Source: Aphrocallistes beatrix (taxonomy: Eukaryota > Porifera > Hexactinellida > Sceptrulophora > Aphrocallistidae). Taken from it: DNA of 64,000 bases. Position 1 is the stretch's first letter. Each line of letters begins with the position of its first letter. Under the pieces are notes generated by a model. The model saw only the letters and a list, made by a program, of their open reading frames with translations, ran no database searches and was not told the origin of the DNA. The stretch covers positions 744,001 through 808,000 of the forward strand of contig OY725498.1 of assembly GCA_963281255.1 (NCBI GenBank). Direction: 5' to 3'. Shown here piece by piece: positions 38,609 to 48,427 of this stretch. The translations under genes were made by a program, and so were the position numbers.

Positions 38609-40542
38609 ATGTATTTATTACGATTACTTACTGTAGCAGAAGAAAAAGCAAGCATGTTCTCAAGGCTCTACTCACTCACTCAAAGATTGCATTCTTCCTT
38701 CACTCGTTGCGGGAAAACCTTTACTCCTTCAATCCAGTGCAGACATGGCAGTTATATGAGCCCAACCCTCAAAACGGACCCTGCCCTCTTCCTCAAACAG
38801 CACCAAATCCTACCCGACCAGGCGGAGCTAGCCATCCACTGGCAAACAGATGCTCTTCCAAACAATTTCCATGCGCTATGGCTACGCCATCAGTGTCATT
38901 GTAACATCTGCACACACCTAACTTCTGGACAGAGATTCATAGAACCACATATCCTCTGCTCCCCAGTTGTTATTCACGATGCTAAACCTACTGATGACAG
39001 AGTCGAACTGGAGTGGGGAAATAGTGAAGGAGAGAAGCATCAAGGTTTCGTGCCTCTGAAATGGTTGTATCTACACAGATCTCATCATGAAGGTAACGCT
39101 TCATAATTACGTCAAATACGTCAAAAGCGTTGCGTTTTCTCTTTAGATCCTCATGAAGAAGAACCTTTACAGTTGAAGGAAATGGAATATGACTATATCA
39201 TGAGTTCAGAGCGTTCTCTCTACAGTTACCTCTACGCCCTGAATAAACACGGAGTAGTGAAGGTAGTTGGAGCTCCTAACGGTGCAGTATTGAAGATAGC
39301 AGATTCACTAGCACATCGCTTTGATTCTATTTGGGGACGAGAGTTTGATTACGGACTGAAGATTGATCCGACCACTCTCGCATTCTCGAATAAACCTCTC
39401 TACTACCACATAGATCTGCCTTATATGCAGAATAAGCCAGGCATTGCCTACTTGCACTGTCTACGTTATGATGACTGTGTTGAGGGAGGAGTTCTCACTG
39501 TGAAGGATGGATTCTCCATTGCAAAGGCTTTCAGGGAGAAATTTCCAGAACATTTCCAAACGCTTTCAACTGTGCTAGTTAAACACAACTTCATTTCATC
39601 GCAAAAAGAGACGTATTACATGTGAGTAATATACTACATACTTGATGACCATTCTGGAATCCATAGATTATCACATATTTTCCCGTAAAACTCAGATAAT
39701 CCCGTATTCGGTCTGTTTTTTCTATTTATAGTTTGGACTCCACACTTCTATAGCTTCCTCGCTAAACAGCTTAACTGGAAATGAGTTAGCAACATTTCAA
39801 GACCAAAAAAGAAGAACTATGATGACAATTTAAAAATTCAAATCTTTTTTTGTTTACCCAACTTTTGACATTTGCTATTTGAAAGAGTTTTATTGGAAAT
39901 TTCTTAGGAGAGAGGCTACACATTTCGTTGTGGCTGAAGACGGAGAACTGAGAGAAGTCAACTGGGCACCCAACGTCCAACACTCAATATCTGACGCTTG
40001 TAACGGAGACATGATACTCAAATATGCCAATGCATACCATCAGTTCAATGAGTTCATTCAGGATTTCAAAGAGAAGGTGAGGAAATGCAGTATTGTAGAT
40101 ATAGTCAGTTATACGTATTAATAAGATCCAACCATGGTTGCACCAAAATTCGAACTGATAAGTTGGTTCCATACATATAAGGTCAGAAAAATAATTTTTG
40201 ACCAAGGACAATTTTTGCCACTCCTATATTCCTATTCAAGATAGAACAGGAATATAAGTGAACTGGGATTAAAAGTCAGTTCATTACACAATCTACTATA
40301 CGAGTTGGGTTTAGTATTCTAAGAACATGCTGATAAATTATCCCTAGGTGGACATCAGATATCAACCAGGCGATATAGCAATATTCCATAACCTGCGAAT
40401 GCTCCACACGAGAAACGCCCTCTATCTGAACGGAGGAGTGAGGCACATCCACGGCTGCTACTCACCGATCGATGAGTACAGAAGCAAGATCCGCTCTCTC
40501 GGCCTCAAACTAGGAATGCCAATACCGAAGAAGATTTGGTAG
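38609..40542 (+). CDS. Gamma-butyrobetaine/trimethyllysine dioxygenase-like enzyme (about 440 aa)
   Basis: Four exons: 38609-39092, 39147-39621, 39908-40076, 40348-40542, in phase. The N-terminal part has a zinc-binding module (LRHQCHCNICTH..SGQR) typical of BBOX/TMLHE enzymes. The Fe(II)/2-oxoglutarate fold follows: YYHIDLPYMQNKPGIAYLHC holds the first iron histidine and aspartate, GGVLTVKDGF follows, and the last exon has the second histidine region (FHNLRMLHTR) and GGVRHIHGCY. These enzymes hydroxylate carnitine precursors. A basic, serine-rich leader after an internal Met (38654, MFSRLYSLTQRLHSSF) looks like a mitochondrial targeting peptide, favouring the mitochondrial trimethyllysine type if translation starts there. 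In-frame stop codons just before 38609 bound the start. Confidence 0.88.
39726..39790. repeat. Dispersed repeat in dioxygenase intron 2
   Basis: The sequence running from TTTGGACTCCACACTTCTAT to GGAAATGAGTTAGCAA is found inverted at about 45873-45942. Both are short and non-coding. Probably a small mobile element fragment. Confidence 0.5.
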
Positions 40543-40883
40543 CAAAGAATTTGGATTTCTTTCATATGTTAGTATAATAATAATAATAATATTTTTTCTA
40601 TTATTGTTAAAATCAATTATAGTTTCTTTTAGTTAATTTTAGTAATCATGCCACACTGTACTTGACTAGAGGGACAAATAGATATTTTGTATTTTCAAAT
40701 ACACTTTATTACATTTTTAATCATAAAAACAAATAAACAAATAAACATCAAAATTATTTCAATTACAGAATGTAATTTAAAGTGGAGCAATATAACATAC
40801 AGAGTTACATACAATAATCACAGTAGTATTAAGACAATTTGATAAGACAATCTTGAAAACTGCTTTTAGGTTAGCTTGAAAAC

Positions 40884-42017
40884 TTATTTTTGAAGTAAGC
40901 CTTTCTGAAGATCCGATTCATCCTCATACATGGGTTTAAACCTATACATCCTTCTCTTCCACCTATTTTCAAACAAATAGTCAAGTATAAAATATACTGA
41001 GAATACAGTATAAGTTATGGAGAACCATGCAGAAGCCAAGAGAAGACACACTCCGTGTACCACTTGCAGTTGTCCTTCAACTCGTCTCGTTGCTTGTAAC
41101 TGTTCATTCGAGATTTTCATAAAATAAATTTCACTTCTACAAAGTGAGTAGGAGAGGATGCTTGTAATTCTTAAGAGATTTATAAATATGAACATAATCA
41201 TAAGCGCTATCATGGCTGGTTGGATTAAGAAGCTAACAATCTTGTACCTTTTCAAAGCTCGTTTCTGCTTTTTGTACAGAGCATATGTTTTAGGATCATT
41301 TCTATCGTTGAGTACAAAAAGTTTCTTCTGTAAACAATTGTATATTTTGACAGAGTATCTGATGAATAAGCAAATATGGAGAGAAATACAGATCAAAGTT
41401 AGGACAAGTCCCAGATAGTAAGTGTACGGGAAGATGCATAGGAGAGACACAACAGCGATTTGCACCACAAATAGTTTGAAAATTCTACGCTCTCTCTTGA
41501 ATTCCCAAATTTGATTGGAATAAGCTCTGAAAAGGAAAATCGTTAGAAAAGAGATCAGAGAAGTGAGAGATAATATGCAAACAATTGAAGGAACAATGAG
41601 ATAGGAAATTTTCCAGATACTATCATAGAGTAAAGTAATGTAATTATCATCTGTGCAGTTTTCTGTTTGTGTCAGGTTGAAAATAGATTTTTGATTAGTA
41701 TATGTTAATACGTTTGTTTGAATGAAGACCAAGGGTACTGTTACAAATTCAAGTGTTGCAATTGCACTTAAAAAGCCAAATTTCCAAGTGTCTACTCTGT
41801 AACTCCATTTTCGATGTTGCTCTTCAGGATCATTGTCAGTTGGTTCGATTCTTCTATACATCTTGTAAGAGACGTATGACTTGTAAGAGAGGTATACAAT
41901 CCAGAAAATGTTCACGATAGATGCAGTAATGACAATGACACCAAATACAACATATAGTATGTAACCAAGTGTAATGGGCATCTCAATACCCAATAAGTTA
42001 TCTGTACTCCACGACAT
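40884..42017 (-). CDS. Orphan seven-span membrane protein, family 2, copy 1 (377 aa)
   Basis: Intronless, start at the ATG at 42017 (MSWSTDNLLG). Seven hydrophobic segments at about residues 14-40, 78-100, 133-161, 179-200, 201-222, 262-288 and 318-345. The outer loop between spans 2 and 3 has NLTQTENCT, giving two glycosylation sites and a cysteine. Loops after spans 1, 3 (EFKRERRIFK) and 5 (KKQKRALKRYK) are basic and so cytoplasmic. The final outer loop carries SLCRSE and ISNEQLQATRRVEGQL. The tail is YRFKPMYEDESDLQKGLL, with an acidic dileucine-like end. No known GPCR class motif is visible. It shares loop layout, an [FL]LT..L.R motif after span 3 and the YKP-type tail with family 1. Confidence 0.75.
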   Translation of the reverse strand: MSWSTDNLLGIEMPITLGYILYVVFGVIVITASIVNIFWIVYLSYKSYVSYKMYRRIEPTDNDPEEQHRKWSYRVDTWKFGFLSAIATLEFVTVPLVFIQTNVLTYTNQKSIFNLTQTENCTDDNYITLLYDSIWKISYLIVPSIVCILSLTSLISFLTIFLFRAYSNQIWEFKRERRIFKLFVVQIAVVSLLCIFPYTYYLGLVLTLICISLHICLFIRYSVKIYNCLQKKLFVLNDRNDPKTYALYKKQKRALKRYKIVSFLIQPAMIALMIMFIFINLLRITSILSYSLCRSEIYFMKISNEQLQATRRVEGQLQVVHGVCLLLASAWFSITYTVFSVYFILDYLFENRWKRRMYRFKPMYEDESDLQKGLLQK

Positions 42018-42051
42018 TTCAATTTTCAAGTTAAAAGACTAAAATGAGTTT

Positions 42052-42062
42052 CTTTTATATAT
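42052..42062 (-). promoter_or_regulatory. TATA box of the family 2 copy 1 gene
   Basis: On the minus strand AATATATAAAAGA, 35-45 nt before the ATG at 42017. Confidence 0.6.
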
Positions 42063-42542
42063 TTTTGTAGCTCTCTGCTGTGGGGATTTAGACAGGACAT
42101 TGAATCATTAGAATTGTCCAGTTACAAAGTTATACAGAATGTTTAGTTGCTGGAATTATTCAGCATTACTCAGTATTAGTCTTAGGATTGTATAGCTAAT
42201 CATAGTGATTAGAATGTACAGGACAATTTTTGTTGCAAACTTCTACAAAATAATTTATTTACAATGATTATTCACCATTGAGATTACACATGTGCAAAGA
42301 GGTAATCATACCCCTATCTGACTATAATGCTTTTCTCTAATCATCATTTCTATTTAAAAACAGTAAACTATAAATTTCAATGGAGCACATGGCGTATTAT
42401 GTAAATTGGAAAAATCAATTGTAGTATGGTATTACTATACAGGTATATATCTATTGTAAAACGAATCAATTAGTTCATACAATAGATGCAGTACTGAGGG
42501 CATCTTCTATTGATGGTAAAACGGATGCATTCCTTCCTTCCT

Positions 42543-42701
42543 CAGGCCCGGCGGAAGCAACTTTTTATTGGTCCGGCCAAAGCGGGAGTTGGTCCGGCCA
42601 AAGCGGAAGTTGGTCCGGCCAAAAGCAAATTTGCATATGAAAATAAGCCATAATGGCATAAAATTGGTCCGGCCAAAGCCGGACCAGTTCCGCCGGCCCT
42701 G
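42543..42701. mobile_element. Inverted-repeat element with TTGGTCCGGCCAAAGCGG repeats
   Basis: The ends CAGGCCCGGCGGAA and CAGGGCCGGCGGAA (inverted) enclose three direct and one inverted copy of TTGGTCCGGCCAAAGC. 159 bp, GC-rich ends, no ORF of its own. Confidence 0.7.
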
Positions 42702-42770
42702 TTCCTTCATTTTCCCAACAATAAAAATCCTATTGTTGGTAAATGACACTCAAATATCTGCTAGTATTTC

Positions 42771-42892
42771 ACATTGAACCTCGTTATTACGAACAGTTTT
42801 CCCCTACGGAGGAAAATACAGGTAAGCCATTCCGGTTAATACGAAAAAATTTCGACCGTCCCCTGATGGTCGTATTAACGAGGTTCTACTGT
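42771..42892. mobile_element. Pogo/Tigger-like inverted-repeat element
   Basis: The right end reversed is ACAGTAGAACCTCGTTAATA; the left end is ATTGAACCTCGTTATTACGA. Such CAGTAGAACCTCG ends are typical of pogo/Tigger relatives. Lone end-like sequence also occurs near 51392. Confidence 0.65.
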
Positions 42893-43417
42893 ATTCGATG
42901 GGGACAAATCTATTGGATGGATTACGTACGTGTCTACTTGTATGTATGCCAGTTTTATACTTTTTACGTAATTATTCACATTATTATGATTGCGCTACGA
43001 TCTTTCAGCATTTCATTTAATTTCATGCCATATTAATAAGAATAGCTCATCTAATCTGCATTGGGATATAATTCTATATTTTAGGTGCAATTACAGAGTT
43101 CACTGGAAAATATGATCATATTTGCATTTTGAGCCTCGATATCAGTGACATAGTCCAACACAGTAGAACTTATATTCAACAATGACTATGCTAGGCGAAC
43201 TTATTTGGTATCGAGGCGCATTTGTAAATGATGGGTGAAATTGGCTCACTCGGAATAGGCTTTCCTTTTGCAAGGTTTCACTTAATTTTGATGAGAGCTT
43301 GTGAAATTATTTCATATTATCGATGGTAAACGTCTTGGTCGAAATCTTTAACAAATTGTGTGATATAAGGTGTCCAAAGGCGGATACAAATCGTCTCCAA
43401 GTGGCTAGTAATTGTAG

Positions 43418-43891
43418 AGTACCTGGACAAAAGTAATCGACCACCACGAAAACCTCCATACAAATAGTATTAATTTGGATCTATTCAAAAAAGGAACATG
43501 CCCTCAAACAGTAGAAAATTCTCTATTTTTTATTTCAAATTCGTAATCTACAAATTCTAATTACTCATAATTGAGAGTCTCAACTCAATTACCTATTCTT
43601 ATGTTGAAAATTATCAACCTATGCCACTTTGTATCACTAAACGCCATCATATATAATGGCTGTGACTTGGGACAAGTAGTATCAAGTATCAAATGTTGAT
43701 ATTTATTAACTTGGGAGTTAGTAATTAAGTTGAGGCTATCAATTATGAGTAATTAGAATGTGTAGTTTACGAATTTGAAATAAAAATAGTATTCCTTACA
43801 GTTTCAGTACATATTCCTTTATGAATATACCCACTTTAATACGATTTGTATTGAGGTTTCTGTGGTGGCCGAATACTTTTGTCCGGGTACT
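43418..43891. mobile_element. Tc1-like non-autonomous element with long arms
   Basis: The left end AGTACCTGGACAAAAGTAAT and the right end reversed AGTACCCGGACAAAAGTATT match. The arms remain alignable for well over 100 bp (CGACCACCACGAAAACCTC; ATTCTAATTACTCATAATTG). Tc1-type ends of this form and a TA target are usual. No transposase frame remains. Confidence 0.75.
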
Positions 43892-44088
43892 GTATATAAC
43901 TAACTACATTATAGGATATTTATGCTTCAATAGACATTGACATTCTAAAATGTAGAGAACAGAATTATTTATGAATATATTTTAAAAGTAATAATATTCA
44001 CACTTCAAGTTATGCTATATTATAATCAATAACTTATTTAGATAATTTTAAGCCAATTTGAATACAACAGCCTTTAAAGCTTGAAAAC

Positions 44089-45216
44089 TTATTGAAGTGG
44101 TTCCTCAAGATCTGAGTAATCTGCACGTCTTACTTGATATCTATATACCCTTATCTTCCACCTATTTTCAAACAAATATTTGATCATAAAATATACTGAG
44201 AATACAGTATAAGTTATGGAGAACCATGCAGAAGCCAATAGAAGACACATTCCTTCTACCACTAGCAGTTGTCCTTCAACTCGTCTCGTTGCTTGTAACT
44301 GTTCATTCGAGATTTTCATGAAAGGAATTTCGGTTCTACAAAGTGAATAGGATAAGGTATTCGTGATTTTTATCAGAATTCCAAATATGAAAATAACCAC
44401 AAGCGCTATTACGGCTGGTTGGATTAAGAAGCTAATAATCTTGTACCTTTTCAAAGCTCGTTTCTGCTTTTTGTACAGAGCATATGTTTCACGATCATTT
44501 CTATCGTTGAGGACAAAAAGTTTCTTCTGTAAACAATTGTATATTTTGACAGAGTATCTGACGAATAAGCAAATATGGAGAGGAATACAGATCAAAGTTA
44601 GGACAAGTCCCAGATAGTAAGTGTACGGGAAGATGCATAGGAGAGACACAACAGCGATTTGCACCACAAATAGTTTGAAAATTCTACGCTCTCTCTTGAA
44701 TTCCCAAATTTGATTGGAATAAGCTCTGAAAAGGAAAATCGTCAGGAAAGAGATGAGAGAAGTGAATGATAGCATACTGATGACTGGAGGAGCGTAAAGA
44801 TAGGAAAGATCCCAAATACCCTCGTAGAGGAAAATGACGTCATTATCAACAGTGCAGTTTTCTGTTTGCGCAGACGGAAAAATGGTTTGTTTATTAATAA
44901 ATATTGCGAAATTTCTGTAAACGAAAATTAGGGCTGCTGTCACAAATTCAAGTGTGGCAATTGCACTTAAAAGGCCGAATTTCCAAGTGTCTACTCTGTA
45001 ACTCCATTTTCGATGTTGCTCTTCAGGATCATTGTCAGTTGATCCGATTCTTCTATACATCTTATAAGAGACGTATGACTTGTAAGAGAGGTATACAATC
45101 CAGAAAATGTTCACGATAGATGCAGTAATGACAATAACACCAAATACAACATATAGTATGTAACCAAGTGTAATGGGGATCTCAATACCCAATATATTAT
45201 CTGTACTCCACGACAT
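44089..45216 (-). CDS. Orphan seven-span membrane protein, family 2, copy 2 (375 aa)
   Basis: Close paralogue of 40884-42017. The stretch of loop 1, the loop after span 3, spans 4-5 and loop 3 is nearly identical at protein and nucleotide level (SYKSYVSYKMYRRI; EFKRERRIFKLFVVQIAVVS; KKQKRALKRYKI). The outer loop after span 2 (contains AQTENCTVDND), parts of spans 3 and 6, and the tail (YRYQVRRADYSDLEEPLQ) differ strongly, so the usual KP of the tail is lost. Intronless, with a TATA box at about 45252-45262. The pattern suggests either gene conversion of the inner part or fast change of the ligand-facing part. Confidence 0.75.
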   Translation of the reverse strand: MSWSTDNILGIEIPITLGYILYVVFGVIVITASIVNIFWIVYLSYKSYVSYKMYRRIGSTDNDPEEQHRKWSYRVDTWKFGLLSAIATLEFVTAALIFVYRNFAIFINKQTIFPSAQTENCTVDNDVIFLYEGIWDLSYLYAPPVISMLSFTSLISFLTIFLFRAYSNQIWEFKRERRIFKLFVVQIAVVSLLCIFPYTYYLGLVLTLICIPLHICLFVRYSVKIYNCLQKKLFVLNDRNDRETYALYKKQKRALKRYKIISFLIQPAVIALVVIFIFGILIKITNTLSYSLCRTEIPFMKISNEQLQATRRVEGQLLVVEGMCLLLASAWFSITYTVFSVYFMIKYLFENRWKIRVYRYQVRRADYSDLEEPLQ

Positions 45217-45251
45217 TTCAGCTTTGAATGTTTGTCAAGTAAAATCAGTCT

Positions 45252-45262
45252 CTTTTATATTA
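45252..45262 (-). promoter_or_regulatory. TATA box of the family 2 copy 2 gene
   Basis: On the minus strand TAATATAAAAGAG, 36-46 nt before the ATG at 45216, aligned with that of copy 1. Confidence 0.6.
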
Positions 45263-46199
45263 TTTTTTGTAGCTACTCCCCTATTATTTACACAAAATAA
45301 TAATTATTCGGTATTAATTTGTACTTAGTTCATTCTACGTAGCTGTAACAATGAACTATTCACTGACATTAATAATGCTTATTGAACCAAAATTTGTTTC
45401 ACATGGTTTCAATATACATTAAAAAATGCTAATACGAGTACTGGCAGATTATCTCTTACTCTTCCCATTGTATAATATTGTTCAATTTATGCTTGTTAAT
45501 TAATTACGAATAACTGATTGTAGTCAAAATCGGGGGGTTTTGTCCTCCTGATGCACGGTGGAAAGAGGCAGAAAAAAAGGGAAAACTCTGTGTTGCCTAT
45601 AAACACAATTACGTAGATGCGTATTGTACACTTTTAACAAGTCTATGCAAGTAATCGAGAAACATGAAAAGCAAAAAATGACAATAAATTCTGTAGCTCT
45701 ACCAGTACGGGGAAAGGACACATTATTAGGAATTGTTCCCGTGACAGTTCTCTGATGCTGATCTAGATTTTCAATCTTAACATGCGGTGCCATGATAACC
45801 GGACTGAAACAATTGAGGGGCAAATAACCCAAAGAAAACACAAATAAATCCCTGCAATGACTATGGATTTTGCTAACTCATTTCCGGTTGTCATTTTGGG
45901 CGGGGAAGCCATAGAAATATGGGGTCCAAGTTATAAATAGAATGGACGCCAGGTCATTTAAGATATTTTTGTATGGTTGGCGGAGAAAAAAATTATATAG
46001 AGAGACAGACGGAGGAAGTACATTGTGTATGACATGAGGCACTCCCTATAGGCTGCACCAATATCCAGATTAAGCAAAATTTATACCGAACTAGTTTCAG
46101 GAAGCTGAATCGTTCTCTGTATGTACTATGTGGAAGAATTTCAAGATTTATTAACCACTGAAATACACTCAAACTGTACGAATAACAAATTTGCATCAT
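45263..46199. other. Intergenic, no gene supported
   Basis: AT-rich. It includes the inverted copy (about 45873-45942) of the repeat in the dioxygenase intron. The 105-codon frame at 45524-45841 has one hydrophobic run but no recognisable family. Confidence 0.4.
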
Positions 46200-47354
46200 T
46201 TACAGTAGAGAAGATTGTTGAATTAGAGAAGTCCCGAGATGTTTCAGTCTATAGTCGTCTCCAGGTGTGAAGCGGTATTTGATCTTCTTCAGTTTATTCC
46301 TCAGCAAATTGTCTAGAATAAACAATATTGTGAATAAACTGTATGGAATAACGAGCAGCAAGTAAGTTAGCAGTGTGCCCGCGCCAAAAATCAGTTGCAA
46401 CGTTTGTTCAACCTTTCTTGTCGCTTGAAGCTGTTCGTTTGAGATTTTCAGAAGTGTGGTGTCGCTTCTACAAAGTGAGTAGCTGATTGCATGGGAAATT
46501 GTCATGAGATGAGCTAGTATGAATAAGATCAGCAGTGCTGTCAAGACAGGCTGTATGATGTAACTAAGAATTTTATAATTCCTCAAAATCACTGTTTGGC
46601 GTTTGTATACAACGTATCTCTCTACGTCATTGCTGTCCTTAAAATCCAATGCCTGTCTCCGGAGATATTTATAGATCTTCACGGAGTACCTGATGTATAG
46701 ACCAATGTGTAGGGCGCTGGAAATAAGTCCGAGGACGATCCCTAGATAGAACGTATACGGGAAGATGCAAAGGAGGAACACAATAACGATTTGCGCTATA
46801 ATTAGTTTGAAGATCCTACGCTCTCTCTTGAATTCCCAAATTTCAGTGGAATAAGCTTTGAAGAGGAAAATGGTTAGGAAAGAAATCAGAGAAGCGAAGC
46901 ATAGCATGCTAACGACAGGAAAAGTGAAAATATAGGAAACTTTCCAAATACTCTCGTAGAGCAAAATCATTTCGGAGTCAGTGGTACAGTTTGTTGACGT
47001 CGGGGAAGAAATATTCCGCTTCTTAATAAATGCCGCGAAATTTCTTTCAGTGAGGTATAGAGCCTCAGTCAAGAGTTCGAATGCAGCAATAACAGCCAAA
47101 AATCCAAATTTCCACATATCTATCCGAAATCTTCGCTCTGTCCGTAGCATAGAGCTGTCTCCACTGTCATATTCCGTTACCTTGATTCTCCTGTATATCT
47201 TGTACGCTGTGTAGGATCTGTTCGAGAGATATACAATCCAGAACAGTGTCAGGATGGCTGCGGCAATAATAATGCAAGCGAACGTCGAGTCTAGAACAAG
47301 ACCGACGCTTTGGGACATTCGGTAACCAAAAATGTTGTCTGTAGTCCAGGTCAT
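46200..47354 (-). CDS. Orphan seven-span membrane protein, family 2, copy 3 (384 aa)
   Basis: More distant member of family 2 (roughly half identical to the other two by eye). It starts MTWTTDNIFG, has the same seven-span layout, ...EFKRERRIFKLIIAQIVIVF after span 3, the conserved SLCRS and KISNEQLQATRKVEQ in the last outer loop, and the tail KYRFTPGDDYR with a longer C-terminus. The outer loop after span 2 has TSTNCTTDSE with one glycosylation site at the conserved cysteine. Intronless, with a TATA box at 47387-47397. Its sharing of the last outer loop sequence with the other two marks that loop as a structural or binding element of the family. Confidence 0.75.
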   Translation of the reverse strand: MTWTTDNIFGYRMSQSVGLVLDSTFACIIIAAAILTLFWIVYLSNRSYTAYKIYRRIKVTEYDSGDSSMLRTERRFRIDMWKFGFLAVIAAFELLTEALYLTERNFAAFIKKRNISSPTSTNCTTDSEMILLYESIWKVSYIFTFPVVSMLCFASLISFLTIFLFKAYSTEIWEFKRERRIFKLIIAQIVIVFLLCIFPYTFYLGIVLGLISSALHIGLYIRYSVKIYKYLRRQALDFKDSNDVERYVVYKRQTVILRNYKILSYIIQPVLTALLILFILAHLMTISHAISYSLCRSDTTLLKISNEQLQATRKVEQTLQLIFGAGTLLTYLLLVIPYSLFTILFILDNLLRNKLKKIKYRFTPGDDYRLKHLGTSLIQQSSLL

Positions 47355-47386
47355 TTCACTTTTTAGGAATCAACACAACTCTTTGC

Positions 47387-47397
47387 TCTTATATACA
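47387..47397 (-). promoter_or_regulatory. TATA box of the family 2 copy 3 gene
   Basis: On the minus strand TGTATATAAGAG, 33-43 nt before the ATG at 47354. Confidence 0.6.
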
Positions 47398-48427
47398 CCG
47401 TTTGTTATCAACTCATCGTTTCATGGACAACTAATCATCCGTTTCGAAATGCTCCAACATTGTCTGTGGTTCAATCTACATAAACTTAGTTCTGATTATG
47501 ATTTGCCATTTTTAAACTTTGTGCCGAGTTGACCCATAATTTTGGTGAAAATTACTGGTATCTCAGCAATTTATAATCATTTACCACAAATAAGGATGAT
47601 GTTTGAATCAGTACAAATCAAATACTTCTCACAATTATCATTGATATCTAAGTTGACTAATTCATTAAAAAATGGCAAATAATTATGAATTATTCGAATA
47701 ATTCATAATTCAAGCATGAATTAGTCAACCATAAGCTAAGTTTATTAATTCATAATTCTAAATTATGAATTATTCGAATAATTTATAATTATAAATTATG
47801 AATTATTCGAATTATTCATTAATTCATGAATTAGTCAACTTAGATTGATATCAAACCCATTTGAATAATTCATGTTTCCACTAACTGCATTCTTCAAGTA
47901 GGAAATGCCTGTGCATTGATTATGTGGTCTTTTTCTATTTTAGACAAACCAGTCGAGAGTATCCGTGCACCTACCTCGTGATTGAATTGAGGAGCTGAAA
48001 TCTATTCAAATTTCAACTCAACACCATGTGATCATTGTCCTAGATTCCTCAATGGTTATGACACGGGAATGCTCGACACAATCAGAATTTGCTGGTGGCT
48101 AACACAACCACCATTTTATTGATTCCAGCGGGTTGGAACCACTTTTGGTGGATGTCGCTAGATTTTTACGGTTGTTCAAACCACAAGATTTGTCGAGCAC
48201 TAGCATGTGTGCAGACAATAAAGCAATTTCCTCTTAATTAATTAATTCTGAGAATTGCAGTTGTTACAATGTTTTCTTTTCTCCCTTGTTTCTGGTCTTC
48301 GGCTAAATTTGAAACATTTCAGGTTTGTATAATATTATTGATAAAATGTAAAATGTAAATTATAAAAAAGACATTTCTTTAAAATAAGTGACAAGTGTTA
48401 TAAATCAAGTGGATGGTTGGGTTAGAT
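47398..48427. other. Intergenic with palindromic elements
   Basis: Contains the element at 47647-47834 and a possible second one at about 48070-48203, whose ends share the inverted TGCTCGACA. The rest shows no gene. Confidence 0.45.
47647..47834. mobile_element. AT-rich palindromic element
   Basis: Perfect inverted ends TCTAAGTTGACTAATTCAT, flanked by TTGATA on both sides (a 6-bp direct repeat). The interior consists of several copies of ATAATTCATAATT/AATTATGAATTATTCGAA that fold on each other. No coding potential. Confidence 0.7.

Larger units (their letters stand above)
42063..44088. other. Intergenic with three inverted-repeat elements
   Basis: Two kb between family 2 copies 1 and 2. It holds the elements at 42543-42701, 42771-42892 and 43418-43891. 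The remainder is AT-rich with no supported gene. Confidence 0.5.

Noticed and set aside
38551-38904. 117-codon frame overlapping the start of the dioxygenase
   Set aside because: It is in a different frame from the exon that encodes the conserved zinc-binding module.
45524-45841. 105-codon minus-strand frame with a hydrophobic run
   Set aside because: No recognisable family, and the surrounding DNA holds dispersed repeats; too weak to list as a gene.
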